Assembly: GCA_963723455.1 (NCBI GenBank)
Contig: CAVRQM010000005.1
Coordinates: forward strand, 682,001 to 746,000
Length of the DNA: 64,000 nt
Direction: 5' to 3'
From: CAVRQM01 sp963723455
GTDB taxonomy: Bacteria; Pseudomonadota; Alphaproteobacteria; Acetobacterales; Acetobacteraceae
Shown: positions 52,328 through 60,515 of the stretch, piece after piece
How the letters are laid out: every line of letters starts with the position of its first letter
Numbering within the stretch: position 1 is the first letter of the stretch
The notes under the pieces: model-generated
The model's input: only the letters and a program-made list of their open reading frames with translations
What the model was told of the DNA's origin: nothing
Database searches by the model: none
Made by a program: the position numbers and the translations under genes

Positions 52328-52430
52328 CTTCGGCACATGGTCGCCATCGTTCCGGCGCGCAAGACAGCGGCCGGGGCCGGTGCTATCCAGCCGCGATGCA
52401 GCGGCTCCCCAGCACGCGGCGGTCCGCCTG

Positions 52431-54197
52431 ATGTGCGGCATTGCCGGCATCCTCGCCGCCTCCGATGCCCCGCCGCCCGACCCCGCAGCGCTGGCCGCGA
52501 TGCAGGCGGCGCTGGCGCATCGCGGCCCGGACGGGGGCGGGCAGAGCGTGGTCGGACGGGTGGCGCTGGCGCATACCAGGCTCGCCATCATCGACCTCGC
52601 CACCGGCGACCAGCCGCTGTTCGCCGGCTCCGCCGCCCTGGTCGGCAATGGCGAGGTCTATAACTACCGCGAGCTGCGCGAGGCGATGCCGGGCGTGCGC
52701 TTCGCCACCAACAGCGACAACGAGCCGCCGTTGCATTTGTGGCTGCGCGACGGGCCGGGCTACGCGAGCGAGCTGCGCGGCATGTATGCGCTGGCGATCC
52801 ACGAGCGCAGCGCGCGCAGCATCACCCTGTCGCGCGACCCGTTCGGCATCAAGCCGCTGTATGTGGCGCAGACCCCGGGGCGCCTGGCCTTCGCCTCGGA
52901 ACCGCAGGCGCTGCTGGCGGCCGGCATCGTGCCGCGCGGGCTGCGCGCCGCCGCCCGCGACGAGCTGCTGCAACTGCAGTTCACTACCGGCGCGGAGACC
53001 ATCTTCCCCGGCATCCGCCGGGTGCTGCCGGGCGAGACGCTGACCTGCGCCGAGGGCCGCGTGCTGGCGCACGACACCGTGCCAGCCCTGCCCGACGGCG
53101 GCACCGAGGAGATCAGCGAGGAGGCGGCGCTAGCACGGCTGGATCGGGCCCTGGCCGAAAGCGTCGATCTGCACCAGCGCAGCGACGTGCCGTACGGCAT
53201 GTTCCTGTCCGGCGGCATCGACAGCGCCGCCGTGCTGACCATGATGGCGCGGCTGAACGAGCGTCCCGTGCTGGCCTATACCGCGGGATTCGACGTGGCC
53301 GGCGCCGCCGATGAGACGGCGTCGGCGGCCGGGCTGGCGCGCGGGCTTGGCGCACGCCACGAGATCGTGCGGGTGAACGAGGCGATGGTCTGGGCCGAGC
53401 TGCCGCGCATCGTCGCCAGCCTGGACGATCCTGCCGCCGATTTCGCCATCATTCCGACCTGGTTCCTGGCCCGCCGGGCGCGGCAGGAGGTCAAGGTCGT
53501 GCTGTCCGGCGAGGGCGGCGACGAGATGTTCGGCGGCTACGGCCGCTACCGCAGCGCCATGCGGCCCTGGTGGCTGGGCGGGCGGGTGATGCGCGCGCGC
53601 GGCGCGTTCGACCGGGTGGAGGTGCTGCGCGCCCGCCCGACCACCTGGCGCGATGGCTTCGCCGCCGCCGAGGCGCGCGCCTCGGCGCTCGGCCGCTCGC
53701 GGCTGGCGGCGGCGCAGGCGACCGACATGACGGACTGGCTGCCCAACGACCTGCTGATCAAGCTGGACCGCTGCCTGATGGCGCATGCCGTGGAGGGCCG
53801 CACGCCGTTCCTGGACCGCGGCATCGCCGAGGCGGCGTTCCGCCTGCCCGATGCGCTGAAGGTCCGGCACGGCATGGGCAAATGGCTGCTGCGGCTGTGG
53901 CTGTCGAAGAACTGCCCGGCTTCGCGGCCATTCGCGAAGAAGCAGGGCTTCACCGTGCCGGTCGGCGCCTGGATAGCCGGCCAGGCGGCGCGGCTGGGGC
54001 CGCTGGTCGCCGCCCAGCCGGGCGTCGCCGAGATCGCCGAGCCGAAGCGCGTCGCCGCCCTGTTCCGCGCCGCCGAGGGCCGCCATGAGGGGGCTGCGGC
54101 GTGGTCGCTGCTGTTCTACGCGCTGTGGCACCGCGCCCATGTGCAGGGCCTGGCGCCGGACGGCGGCGACGTGTTCGACACCCTCGCGGCCCGCTGA
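52431..54197 (+). CDS. asnB: Asparagine synthetase (glutamine-hydrolysing)
   Basis: 588 residues beginning MCGIAGIL, where Cys2 is the glutaminase nucleophile. The N-terminal Ntn domain has AHRGPDGGG, AHTRLAIIDLATGDQPL and NGEVYNYRELR. The synthetase domain has the PPi loop LSGGIDSAAV near residue 260, LSGEGGDEMFGGYGRY and VEGRTPFLDRGIAE. It makes Asn or amidates a related carboxylate; AsnB paralogues are also frequent in glycan clusters. It is followed one base later by the racemase-like gene and then a dihydroorotase-like gene, so the enzyme may serve a special pathway rather than bulk Asn supply. Intact. Confidence 0.92.
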   Translation: MCGIAGILAASDAPPPDPAALAAMQAALAHRGPDGGGQSVVGRVALAHTRLAIIDLATGDQPLFAGSAALVGNGEVYNYRELREAMPGVRFATNSDNEPPLHLWLRDGPGYASELRGMYALAIHERSARSITLSRDPFGIKPLYVAQTPGRLAFASEPQALLAAGIVPRGLRAAARDELLQLQFTTGAETIFPGIRRVLPGETLTCAEGRVLAHDTVPALPDGGTEEISEEAALARLDRALAESVDLHQRSDVPYGMFLSGGIDSAAVLTMMARLNERPVLAYTAGFDVAGAADETASAAGLARGLGARHEIVRVNEAMVWAELPRIVASLDDPAADFAIIPTWFLARRARQEVKVVLSGEGGDEMFGGYGRYRSAMRPWWLGGRVMRARGAFDRVEVLRARPTTWRDGFAAAEARASALGRSRLAAAQATDMTDWLPNDLLIKLDRCLMAHAVEGRTPFLDRGIAEAAFRLPDALKVRHGMGKWLLRLWLSKNCPASRPFAKKQGFTVPVGAWIAGQAARLGPLVAAQPGVAEIAEPKRVAALFRAAEGRHEGAAAWSLLFYALWHRAHVQGLAPDGGDVFDTLAAR

Positions 54198-54198
54198 A

Positions 54199-54810
54199 AT
54201 GGGCGTGATCGCCTGCCTGCATACGGCGAGCAGCAATGTGGCTGTCTTCGACGCGGCCTGCCCGCACGGCGTCGTCCTGCGTCACGCGGTCCGCCCGGAT
54301 CTGCTGATGCAGGCGGAGCTTGAGGGCGGGGTCACGGAGGCGCTGCTGGCCCGGACTGCGGAGGCGCTCGTCGTGCTGGCGGACGGCGCGACGGCGGCGC
54401 TGCTCACCTGCTCGACCTTGGGTGCTGCCGCCGGGCGGGCGGCCGCCGGGGTCCCGGTGTTGCGCGCCGACGCCGCATTGGCCGGGGCGGCGCGGCGGAT
54501 TGCGGGCCGCGTGGCGGTGCTGTGCGCGGCTGCGACCACGCTGGAACCGACGCGCGCCCTGTTCGGGGATGCCTCGGGGCGGATGAAGGTCGAACTGGTG
54601 CCCGGCGCCTGGGCGCTGTTCCGGGCCGGCGACCTCGCGGCTTATCACCGGCGCATTGCCGAGGCGGCGGACGCCGCCTATGCCACGGGATGCGATGCCG
54701 TGGCGCTGGCGCAGGCCTCGATGGCGGGCGCTGCACCGCTGTGCCGGCGCGGCCAGCCGCTGACCAGCCCGGCCGCCGCCCTGCACGCCGTCGCGCGGGC
54801 GATCCGATGA
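54199..54810 (+). CDS. Asp/Glu/hydantoin racemase-like protein
   Basis: 203 residues. The pattern IACLHTASSNVAVFDAA, ALVVLADGATAALLTCSTLGAAAGRAA, VPVLRADAALAGAARR and RVAVLCAAATTLEPTRALF, ending CDAVALAQASMAG, matches the Asp/Glu racemase superfamily. The Cys in CSTLG is one of the two catalytic positions. The N-terminal position, usually Cys, reads Ser in TASSN, and the last motif has AQASM, so racemase activity is uncertain. The gene begins one base after asnB and its end overlaps the next start by four bases (ATGA), so the three form an operon. Substrate could be an amino acid or hydantoin; inference only. Confidence 0.68.
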   Translation: MGVIACLHTASSNVAVFDAACPHGVVLRHAVRPDLLMQAELEGGVTEALLARTAEALVVLADGATAALLTCSTLGAAAGRAAAGVPVLRADAALAGAARRIAGRVAVLCAAATTLEPTRALFGDASGRMKVELVPGAWALFRAGDLAAYHRRIAEAADAAYATGCDAVALAQASMAGAAPLCRRGQPLTSPAAALHAVARAIR

Positions 54811-56150
54811 CGCAGCACTTCGACCTGCTGGTGCGCGGCGGCGTCTGCGTCCTGCCCTGGGGCGAGGCGGCGGCCGACATCGGCGCACGGTACGGCCGCA
54901 TCGCGGCGATCGGCGCGCTGGCCGGCGCATCGGCCGAGTGCGTGGTCGAGGCGCGCGGCCTGCACGTGCTGCCCGGCATCATCGACCCGCATGTGCATTT
55001 CCGGGATCCGGGCGGCGGCGCCGGGGTGCCGGACGTGGAGACGCTGGACAGCGGCACCCACGGCGCGGTGCTGGGCGGCGTGACCGCGGTGTTCGACATG
55101 CCCAACACCTCGCCCGCGCTGACCGACGCGGCGGCGCTGGCGGTCAAGCAGGCGCATGCCGGGCGCGCGGCATGGTGCGATGTCGGCCTGTATGTCGGGG
55201 CGACGCGCGCCAACGTGGCGCAGCTCGCGGCGCTGGAGACCGGGCGCGGGGTGTGCGGGATCAAGGTGTTCGCCGGCAGCTCGACCGGTGACCTGCTGGT
55301 GGCCGACGACGCCAGCCTGGAGCGGGTGATGCGCGCCGGGCGTCGCCGCATCGCCTATCACAGCGAGGACGAGGACCGGCTGCAATCCCGCAAAGCCCTG
55401 TTCGCGCGCGGCGAGCCGTACGCGCGGCACATGGAATGGCGCGACGAGGAGTGCGCCTTCCTGGGCACGCGGCGCATCCTGGCGCTGGCCACGCGCACCG
55501 GGCGGCCGGCGCATATCCTGCACGTCTCCACCGCCGAGGAACTCGGCTACCTTGCGGATTTCCGCGACACGGCGACCGTCGAACTGCTGGTCAACCATCT
55601 GACGCAGGTGGCCCCTGATGCTTATGACCGGCTCGGGCCGTACGCGGTGATGAACCCGCCGGTCCGCGGCGAGCGGCACCGTGCCGCGGCGTGGGCGGCG
55701 GTGCGCGACGGGCGGGTGGACACGATCGGCTCGGACCACGCGCCGCACCCGCGCGCGGCCAAGGAGCGCCCGTGGCCGGACTGCGCGGCCGGGCTGACCG
55801 GGGTGCAGACGCTGCTGCCGGTGATGCTGGACCATGTCGCGGCCGGGCGGCTGCCGCTGATGCGGCTGGCCGATCTGATGAGCGCCGGTCCGGCGCGGGT
55901 GTACGGCGCGCTGGGCAAGGGCCGGCTGTGCGTCGGCTACGATGCCGACCTGACGCTGGTGGATCTGCAGGCGCGCCGGATGATCGAGGAATCCTGGATT
56001 GCCTCGCCCTGCGGCTGGACGCCGTTCGCCGGCATGACGGTGACCGGCTGGCCGGCGGCGACGGTGGTGCGCGGCCGCATCGTCATGCGCGACGGCGCGG
56101 TGCTGGGCGAGCCGGCAGGGCGGCTGGTGCGGTTCGCCAGCGACGGGTGA
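54807..56150 (+). CDS. Dihydroorotase-family cyclic amidohydrolase
   Basis: 447 residues with the class I dihydroorotase set: H62 and H64 in DPHVHFRDPG, the carboxylated Lys153 in GIKVFAGSSTG, His in RIAYHSEDE and ILHVSTAEE, and Asp310 in GSDHAPHP. Length and motifs suit dihydroorotase type I; allantoinases and hydantoinases share the fold. It forms a tight operon with the racemase-like protein and asnB rather than with pyrimidine genes, so a hydantoin or ureide substrate is possible. The ATG overlaps the previous stop. Intact. No symbol is given because pyrC function is not proven. Confidence 0.82.
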   Translation: MTQHFDLLVRGGVCVLPWGEAAADIGARYGRIAAIGALAGASAECVVEARGLHVLPGIIDPHVHFRDPGGGAGVPDVETLDSGTHGAVLGGVTAVFDMPNTSPALTDAAALAVKQAHAGRAAWCDVGLYVGATRANVAQLAALETGRGVCGIKVFAGSSTGDLLVADDASLERVMRAGRRRIAYHSEDEDRLQSRKALFARGEPYARHMEWRDEECAFLGTRRILALATRTGRPAHILHVSTAEELGYLADFRDTATVELLVNHLTQVAPDAYDRLGPYAVMNPPVRGERHRAAAWAAVRDGRVDTIGSDHAPHPRAAKERPWPDCAAGLTGVQTLLPVMLDHVAAGRLPLMRLADLMSAGPARVYGALGKGRLCVGYDADLTLVDLQARRMIEESWIASPCGWTPFAGMTVTGWPAATVVRGRIVMRDGAVLGEPAGRLVRFASDG

Positions 56151-56284
56151 CCGCCCGTGCGCCCGTGCGGCGTTCTCCAGACGTCGCGGAGTCGCTCGCG
56201 TTCAATTGCTATGGCTTGCAGGACGCCGCATGACCAGACTGGCCGCGGCTGCATCGAGTCCCGCTGCCGCCCGGCACAGGGGGA

Positions 56285-56761
56285 GTGCGCTTGGTCCAAG
56301 GCATCCTGGCGTTCGCCGCTCTCGCCGCCTGCTACGCCCTGTTCGCGGGTGAACTGAGCGTTTCCGAGCTGGAGGCCGGGGTGCCGGCGGCTGCCCTGGC
56401 GACCGCGCTCGCCGTGCTGCTGCATCGCTCGCGGCAGCGGCCTTTCCGCTTGCGGGCGCCTTGGCTGCGCGTGCTCGGGCGGCCGCTCGCCGCGCTGTTC
56501 GCCGATGCCGTCAAGGTCGGCCTGGTGCTCGCCACCGCGATCCGCCGGCGCCCATCCGGCCCCGTCGGCAGCGTGCTGCGCCAGCCGTTCCGGCATGGCG
56601 GCGACGATCCGGCCGACGCTGGCCGGCGCGCGCTGTCGATCCTGGGCAGCTCGTTCGCGCCCAACGGCTTCGTGCTGCGGGCACCGGACCGGCGGGACGT
56701 GCTGCTGGTCCACTGCCTGCACCCGGCGCCGGCGAAACCTGACCCGGAGTGGCCGCTGTGA
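56285..56761 (+). CDS. mrpE: Na+/H+ antiporter subunit E (Mrp/Mbh type)
   Basis: The 158-residue protein has an N-terminal membrane helix pair and the MNHE-domain features RPLAALFADAVKVGLVLATAI, with SGPVGSVLRQPF, DAGRRALSILGSSFAPNGFVL and LLVHCLHP. MrpE is an accessory subunit of multi-subunit cation/proton antiporters. GTG 56285 is the start. Its stop overlaps mrpF (GTGA), the first of a chain of such overlaps through the operon. About 130 bases of gene-free DNA precede it and should hold the promoter. Confidence 0.88.
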   Translation: MRLVQGILAFAALAACYALFAGELSVSELEAGVPAAALATALAVLLHRSRQRPFRLRAPWLRVLGRPLAALFADAVKVGLVLATAIRRRPSGPVGSVLRQPFRHGGDDPADAGRRALSILGSSFAPNGFVLRAPDRRDVLLVHCLHPAPAKPDPEWPL

Positions 56762-57009
56762 CGGCCTGGATGCTGGCGACGCTCGCGCTGCTGCCGGCAA
56801 TGGCGGTGCCGGTGTTCGCCGCCTGCCGCGGCAGCGTGGCCGCGCGGCTGGTTGCGGTGCAGTTGGCGACCGTGCTGGCCAGCCTTGTGCTGTCCCTGAT
56901 GACCTTCGCCTTCGACCAGAGCGCGTTCATGGATCTGCCGCTGGCCGTGGCGCTGCTGAGCCTGCCTGGAACCCTGGTCATCGCGCTGTTCCTGGAGCGC
57001 TGGCTGTGA
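56758..57009 (+). CDS. mrpF: Na+/H+ antiporter subunit F
   Basis: 83 residues with three membrane helices. ARLVAVQLATVLASLVLSLM and DLPLAVALLSLPGTLVIALFLER are typical of MnhF/MrpF. The GTG start at 56758 overlaps the mrpE stop and its own stop overlaps mrpG. Intact. Confidence 0.88.
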   Translation: MTAWMLATLALLPAMAVPVFAACRGSVAARLVAVQLATVLASLVLSLMTFAFDQSAFMDLPLAVALLSLPGTLVIALFLERWL

Positions 57010-57317
57010 CCCGGCTGGCGATCGACGCGCTGTTGATCGTGGCGGTGGCCTGCGCATGGCTTGGCTGCGCCGGGTTCGCCCGGCTGCGCGCGCCGCTCGA
57101 TCGGCTGCATTGCACGACGTTCGTCGCGGCGACCTCGGGCGTGGCGCTGGTGCTCGCCGCCTTCGTCGCGGACGGGCCGTCGATCCGCGCGCTGAAGTTC
57201 CTGGCCGTTGTGTGCGTCAGCCTGCTGACCGGGGCGGCGCTGTCGCATGCCATCGGGCGCGCGCTGCTGCTGCGCGGCTCCGCGCCCGAGGCGGAGCGGC
57301 GGCCGGTGCGGCCCTGA
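57006..57317 (+). CDS. mrpG: Na+/H+ antiporter subunit G
   Basis: 103 residues with three hydrophobic segments and the MnhG motif GFARLRAPLDRLHCTTFVAA, followed by VCVSLLTGAALSHAIGRALLLRG. GTG 57006 overlaps the mrpF stop. MrpG is a small membrane subunit of the antiporter. The following gene seems to begin within or right at its end. Intact. Confidence 0.87.
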   Translation: MTRLAIDALLIVAVACAWLGCAGFARLRAPLDRLHCTTFVAATSGVALVLAAFVADGPSIRALKFLAVVCVSLLTGAALSHAIGRALLLRGSAPEAERRPVRP

Positions 57318-57573
57318 AGTCCTCGTCGCCCTGCTGCTGCTGGCGGCGGCGGCGGGCGGCGCGGGCGTCGCGCTGTCGCGCACGCCGCGGCGGCAGGTGC
57401 TGGCGATGGCGGCGAACGGCCTGGTGCTGTCGCTGCTGTTCATGGCCTTGCAGGCGCCGGACGTGGCGTTCGCAGAACTCGCGGTCGGCGGCGCGGCGCT
57501 GCCGCTGCTGTTTTTGGTGGTGCTGGCCAGCATGAAGATGGACCGCAGCCCGCGCGGGCCGGACCGGCGATGA
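57247..57573 (+). CDS. DUF4040 / MbhD-like antiporter subunit
   Basis: The membrane part LVALLLLAAAAGGAGVALSR, MAANGLVLSLLFMALQAPDV and AFAELAVGGAALPLLFLVVL is the DUF4040 module found as MbhD and in the C-terminal region of MrpA. The formal start ATG 57247 would overlap mrpG by 71 bases. A more natural start would be the GTG at 57306 if one C of the run 57309-57311 were extra, so a one-base indel is likely there. The stop overlaps the next start (ATGA). About 85 residues from the inferred start. Confidence 0.75.
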   Translation: MPSGARCCCAAPRPRRSGGRCGPEVLVALLLLAAAAGGAGVALSRTPRRQVLAMAANGLVLSLLFMALQAPDVAFAELAVGGAALPLLFLVVLASMKMDRSPRGPDRR

Positions 57574-58333
57574 CGTCCGCGCCTGCGCCTGTTGGTGTTC
57601 GCGCTGGCCTGCGCCTGCGTGCTGCCGGCGCTGCTGCACGTGTCGCTGCACATGCCGCGTTTCGGTGCGCATCCGCTGCCCTATGGCGACGCCATCAACG
57701 CCGCCGCGCCGGTGCAGCGACACGTCACCAACATGGTGAGCGCGGTCAATTTCGACTATCGCGGCCTCGACACCATGGGCGAGGAGTTCATGCTGCTATG
57801 CGCGGTCACCGGAACCATGGTGCTGCTGCGCGGCGCGCGCGGCGAGCAGACGGGCGCGTTGCCGGGCGTGGTGCAGGGGCGGCCGATCGTGCCGCGCAGC
57901 GACGCCGTGGTGCTGATCTGCCGGCTGTTCGCGCCGCTGGTGGCGCTGTTCGGCATCTACGTGGCGCTGCACGCGATGACCACGCCCGGCGGCGGCTTTC
58001 AGGGCGGCGTCATCATCGCCTCGGGCGCGCTGCTGATCTATCTCGGCGAGGGCTACCGCGGCTGGCGCCGGCTGGTCCGTTCCGAAATGCTCGATGCGTG
58101 CGAGGGCGGCGGGGCGACGCTGTACGCGCTGTGCGGCTTCGCCTCGATGGCCGCGGGGACGCCGTTCCTGCACAACATCCTGCCGCTCGGCAGCGCTCCG
58201 GGACGTATTCTCCGGCGGGCTGATGCAGGTGGAAAATGCCGGCGTCGGGCTTGCCGTGTTCGGCGGGTTCGGCGCGCTGTTCCTGGAGTTCCTGGAGGAG
58301 ACGCGCGCGGCGACGGACGGGGACGGGGCGTGA
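57570..58333 (+). CDS. mrpB: MrpB-type antiporter subunit (MbhE plus MbhF region), two frameshifts
   Basis: Read across frames this is a protein of about 254 residues. The N-terminal part has VSAVNFDYRGLDTMGEEFML, an MbhE-like segment. The C-terminal part is the MnhB domain with CRLFAPLVALFGIYVALHAM, TTPGGGFQGGVIIASGALLI, LCGFASMAAG and SGGLMQVENAGVGLAVFGGF. ATG 57570 overlaps the previous stop; the frame then shifts between 57575 and 57592, and again near 58197, and ends at 58333. Both breaks fall inside conserved segments, so sequencing indels are likely. The stop overlaps mrpC (GTGA). Confidence 0.82.
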
Positions 58334-58689
58334 TCGGCCAGGCCGAGGCGCTGCTGCCCTGGGCGGTGGCCGCGTGGCTGCTCGGCATCGGCCTGTACGG
58401 CATCGTCAGCAGCCGCAACTACGTCCACCTGATCGGCTGCCTGTCGGTGGTGCAGGCGGCGACCTACGTGCTGCTGCTGGCGGCAGCGTTCCGCTGGGGC
58501 GCCGGGCCGCCGATCTTCTATACCCATCCGCCCGGCACGCCGGCTGTAGATCCGGTGGTGCAGGCGCTGGTGCTGACGGATGTGGTGGTGGGCGCCACCG
58601 TGACCGCCCTGCTGCTGGCCCTCGTGCTGCAACTGCATAAGCGGCGCGGCACGCTGGACCCCGAAGAACTGCGCCCGATGCGTCGGTGA
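58330..58689 (+). CDS. mrpC: Na+/H+ antiporter subunit C (NuoK-like)
   Basis: 119 residues with three membrane helices. LLGIGLYGIVSSRNYVHLIG and ALVLTDVVVGATVTALLLAL are the NuoK/MrpC signature, including the acidic helix positions used in ion translocation. GTG 58330 overlaps the mrpB stop. It precedes the large NuoN-like subunit D by ten bases. Intact. Confidence 0.9.
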   Translation: MIGQAEALLPWAVAAWLLGIGLYGIVSSRNYVHLIGCLSVVQAATYVLLLAAAFRWGAGPPIFYTHPPGTPAVDPVVQALVLTDVVVGATVTALLLALVLQLHKRRGTLDPEELRPMRR

Positions 58690-58699
58690 GCGGCGCGCG

Positions 58700-60484
58700 A
58701 TGATGGTGCTGCTGCCGCCGCTGCCGGTCGCCGGGCCGCTGGCCGTCGCCGGACTGCTGCTGGTGTTCAGCAAGGTCCTGCCCGCGCGGGCGCCGGATGT
58801 GCTCGCGATCCTGACCTCGCTTGCCTGCGCCGCTGCCTGCGCGGCGATGGCGCATGGCAGCGCGCAGGCGCCTCTGGTGTACTGGTTCGGCGGCTGGACA
58901 CCGCTGCACGGGCAGGCGCTGGGCGAGGCGTTCGTGGTCGATCAGGCCGGGGCCTGCATCGCCGCCTTCATCGGCGTGCTGTTCGCCGCCAGCCTGGTAT
59001 TCGCCTGGGGCTGGTTCGACGAGGTGCACGCGCATTTCCATGTGCTGATGCTGCTGTTCCTGGCGGGGATGACCGGCTTCTGCCTGACGCACGACCTGTT
59101 CAACCTGTTCGTCTGGTTCGAAGTGATGAGCGTCGCCGCCTTCGCGCTGACCGGCTACCAGTTGCGCACAGACGCGCTGGAGGGCGCGCTGAACTTCACA
59201 GTCATCAACACGCTCGGCAGCTACCTGATCCTGGGTGGCATCGGGCTGATCTATGCGCGGGCTGGCGCGCTGGATTTCTCCGCCATCGCCCGCGCGGTCG
59301 CGGCGACGCCGGACGATCCGGTGGTCACGGCGTCGTTCGGCCTGCTGGCCATCGGGCTGCTGATCAAGGCGGCGCAGGCGCCGTTCCATTTCTGGCTGTC
59401 CGACGCGCATGCGGTGGCGCCCAGCCCGGTGTCGGTGATCTTTTCCGGCGCGATGGTGGCGCTCGGCCTGTTCGGCGTGGCCCGGCTGGTCTGGGCGGTG
59501 TTCGCCGCCTCGCCGGAGGTGCTGGGCGTGGTGCGGACGCTGCTGCTGGGAATGGGGGCGGCGAGTGCCGTGATCGGCGCGGTGATGGCGCTGAAGCAGC
59601 GCCACATAAAGCGGCTGCTGGCGTTCTCCACGATCTCCCATGTCGGCATCATGCTGATCGGGTTGGCCCTGCTGAGCCGAGAGGGCCTGTCGGGGATGCT
59701 GGTCTATCTGGTCGGGCACGGCTTGGTGAAGGCGGCGATGTTCATGGTTGCCGGGATCCTGCTGGCGACGCGCGGCGGCATCGACGAGATCGGCCTGCGC
59801 GGCCTGGGCCGCGGCATCTGGCCGGCGGGCATCGCGATGGCGCTGGGCGGGCTGCTGCTGGCCGGGCTGCCGCTCGGGCTGATGGACGAAGGGGCGGACG
59901 CGATCGCGGCGGCGGCGCGCGACTCCGGCCGGGACTGGTTGCTTGCCGCGCTTGCGATCGGCGCGGCCGGAACCGGCGGGGCGGTCCTGCGTGTGGTCGG
60001 GCGGGTGTTCATTGGTCTCGGCCGTGTGCCCGGAGACGAGGAGCGCGCGCCGACTGACGAGGAGCAGGAGAAGGCTGACCGGCCTTTGTGGCTGATGATG
60101 CTGCCGACCACTGCTCTGCTGATCCTGGCGCTGGTCCGGCCGCATGCGGCCGGCGACCTTGCCTCACGCGCGGCGGCGATGTTCATGCACCCGGACGGGA
60201 ACGCCCTGCTGGGGCTGGCGGCCGGGCACCCGTCCCGGCAGGCGGCTCTGCCGCCGCCGCCGAAATCATGGGTATCCTGGGTCTCGCTGACCGCGGCGCT
60301 GGTGATCGCGGCGTTCGAGTTGCGACGGCGCAAGCTGCCCTCGGCCTTGGTCGGCGGCGTTGATGCGGTAACGACGCCGCTGCTGGACTGTCTGCAGGCG
60401 GTGCATAGCGGACTGGTCGGCGACTATGTGGCCTGGGTCGCGGTCGGTGTGGCGCTGGTCGCGATCGCCTTCGCCCTGCAATAG
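58700..60484 (+). CDS. mrpD: Na+/H+ antiporter subunit D (NuoN/NuoL-like)
   Basis: 594 residues with about fourteen membrane helices. The Proton_antipo_M core is clear: FNLFVWFEVMSVAAFALTGY with the key Glu, LLIKAAQAPFHFWLSDAHAV with the key Lys and His, and LKQRHIKRLLAFSTISHVGI, then GHGLVKAAMFMVAGI. The C-terminus carries an additional soluble stretch (PGDEERAPTDEEQEKADRP) and further helices. It is the ion-pumping subunit of the operon. No separate MrpA (NuoL-like) gene follows; the next gene is on the other strand. Intact. Confidence 0.9.
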   Translation: MMVLLPPLPVAGPLAVAGLLLVFSKVLPARAPDVLAILTSLACAAACAAMAHGSAQAPLVYWFGGWTPLHGQALGEAFVVDQAGACIAAFIGVLFAASLVFAWGWFDEVHAHFHVLMLLFLAGMTGFCLTHDLFNLFVWFEVMSVAAFALTGYQLRTDALEGALNFTVINTLGSYLILGGIGLIYARAGALDFSAIARAVAATPDDPVVTASFGLLAIGLLIKAAQAPFHFWLSDAHAVAPSPVSVIFSGAMVALGLFGVARLVWAVFAASPEVLGVVRTLLLGMGAASAVIGAVMALKQRHIKRLLAFSTISHVGIMLIGLALLSREGLSGMLVYLVGHGLVKAAMFMVAGILLATRGGIDEIGLRGLGRGIWPAGIAMALGGLLLAGLPLGLMDEGADAIAAAARDSGRDWLLAALAIGAAGTGGAVLRVVGRVFIGLGRVPGDEERAPTDEEQEKADRPLWLMMLPTTALLILALVRPHAAGDLASRAAAMFMHPDGNALLGLAAGHPSRQAALPPPPKSWVSWVSLTAALVIAAFELRRRKLPSALVGGVDAVTTPLLDCLQAVHSGLVGDYVAWVAVGVALVAIAFALQ

Positions 60485-60499
60485 CGTCGCGCTGCGACG
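60485..60499. terminator. Short hairpin at the end of the antiporter operon
   Basis: CGTCGC-GCT-GCGACG directly after the mrpD stop forms a 6-bp stem with a 3-base loop in the 31-base gap to a converging gene. No T run is present. Confidence 0.25.
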
Positions 60500-60515
60500 A
60501 TCCCGTGGCAGGCCG

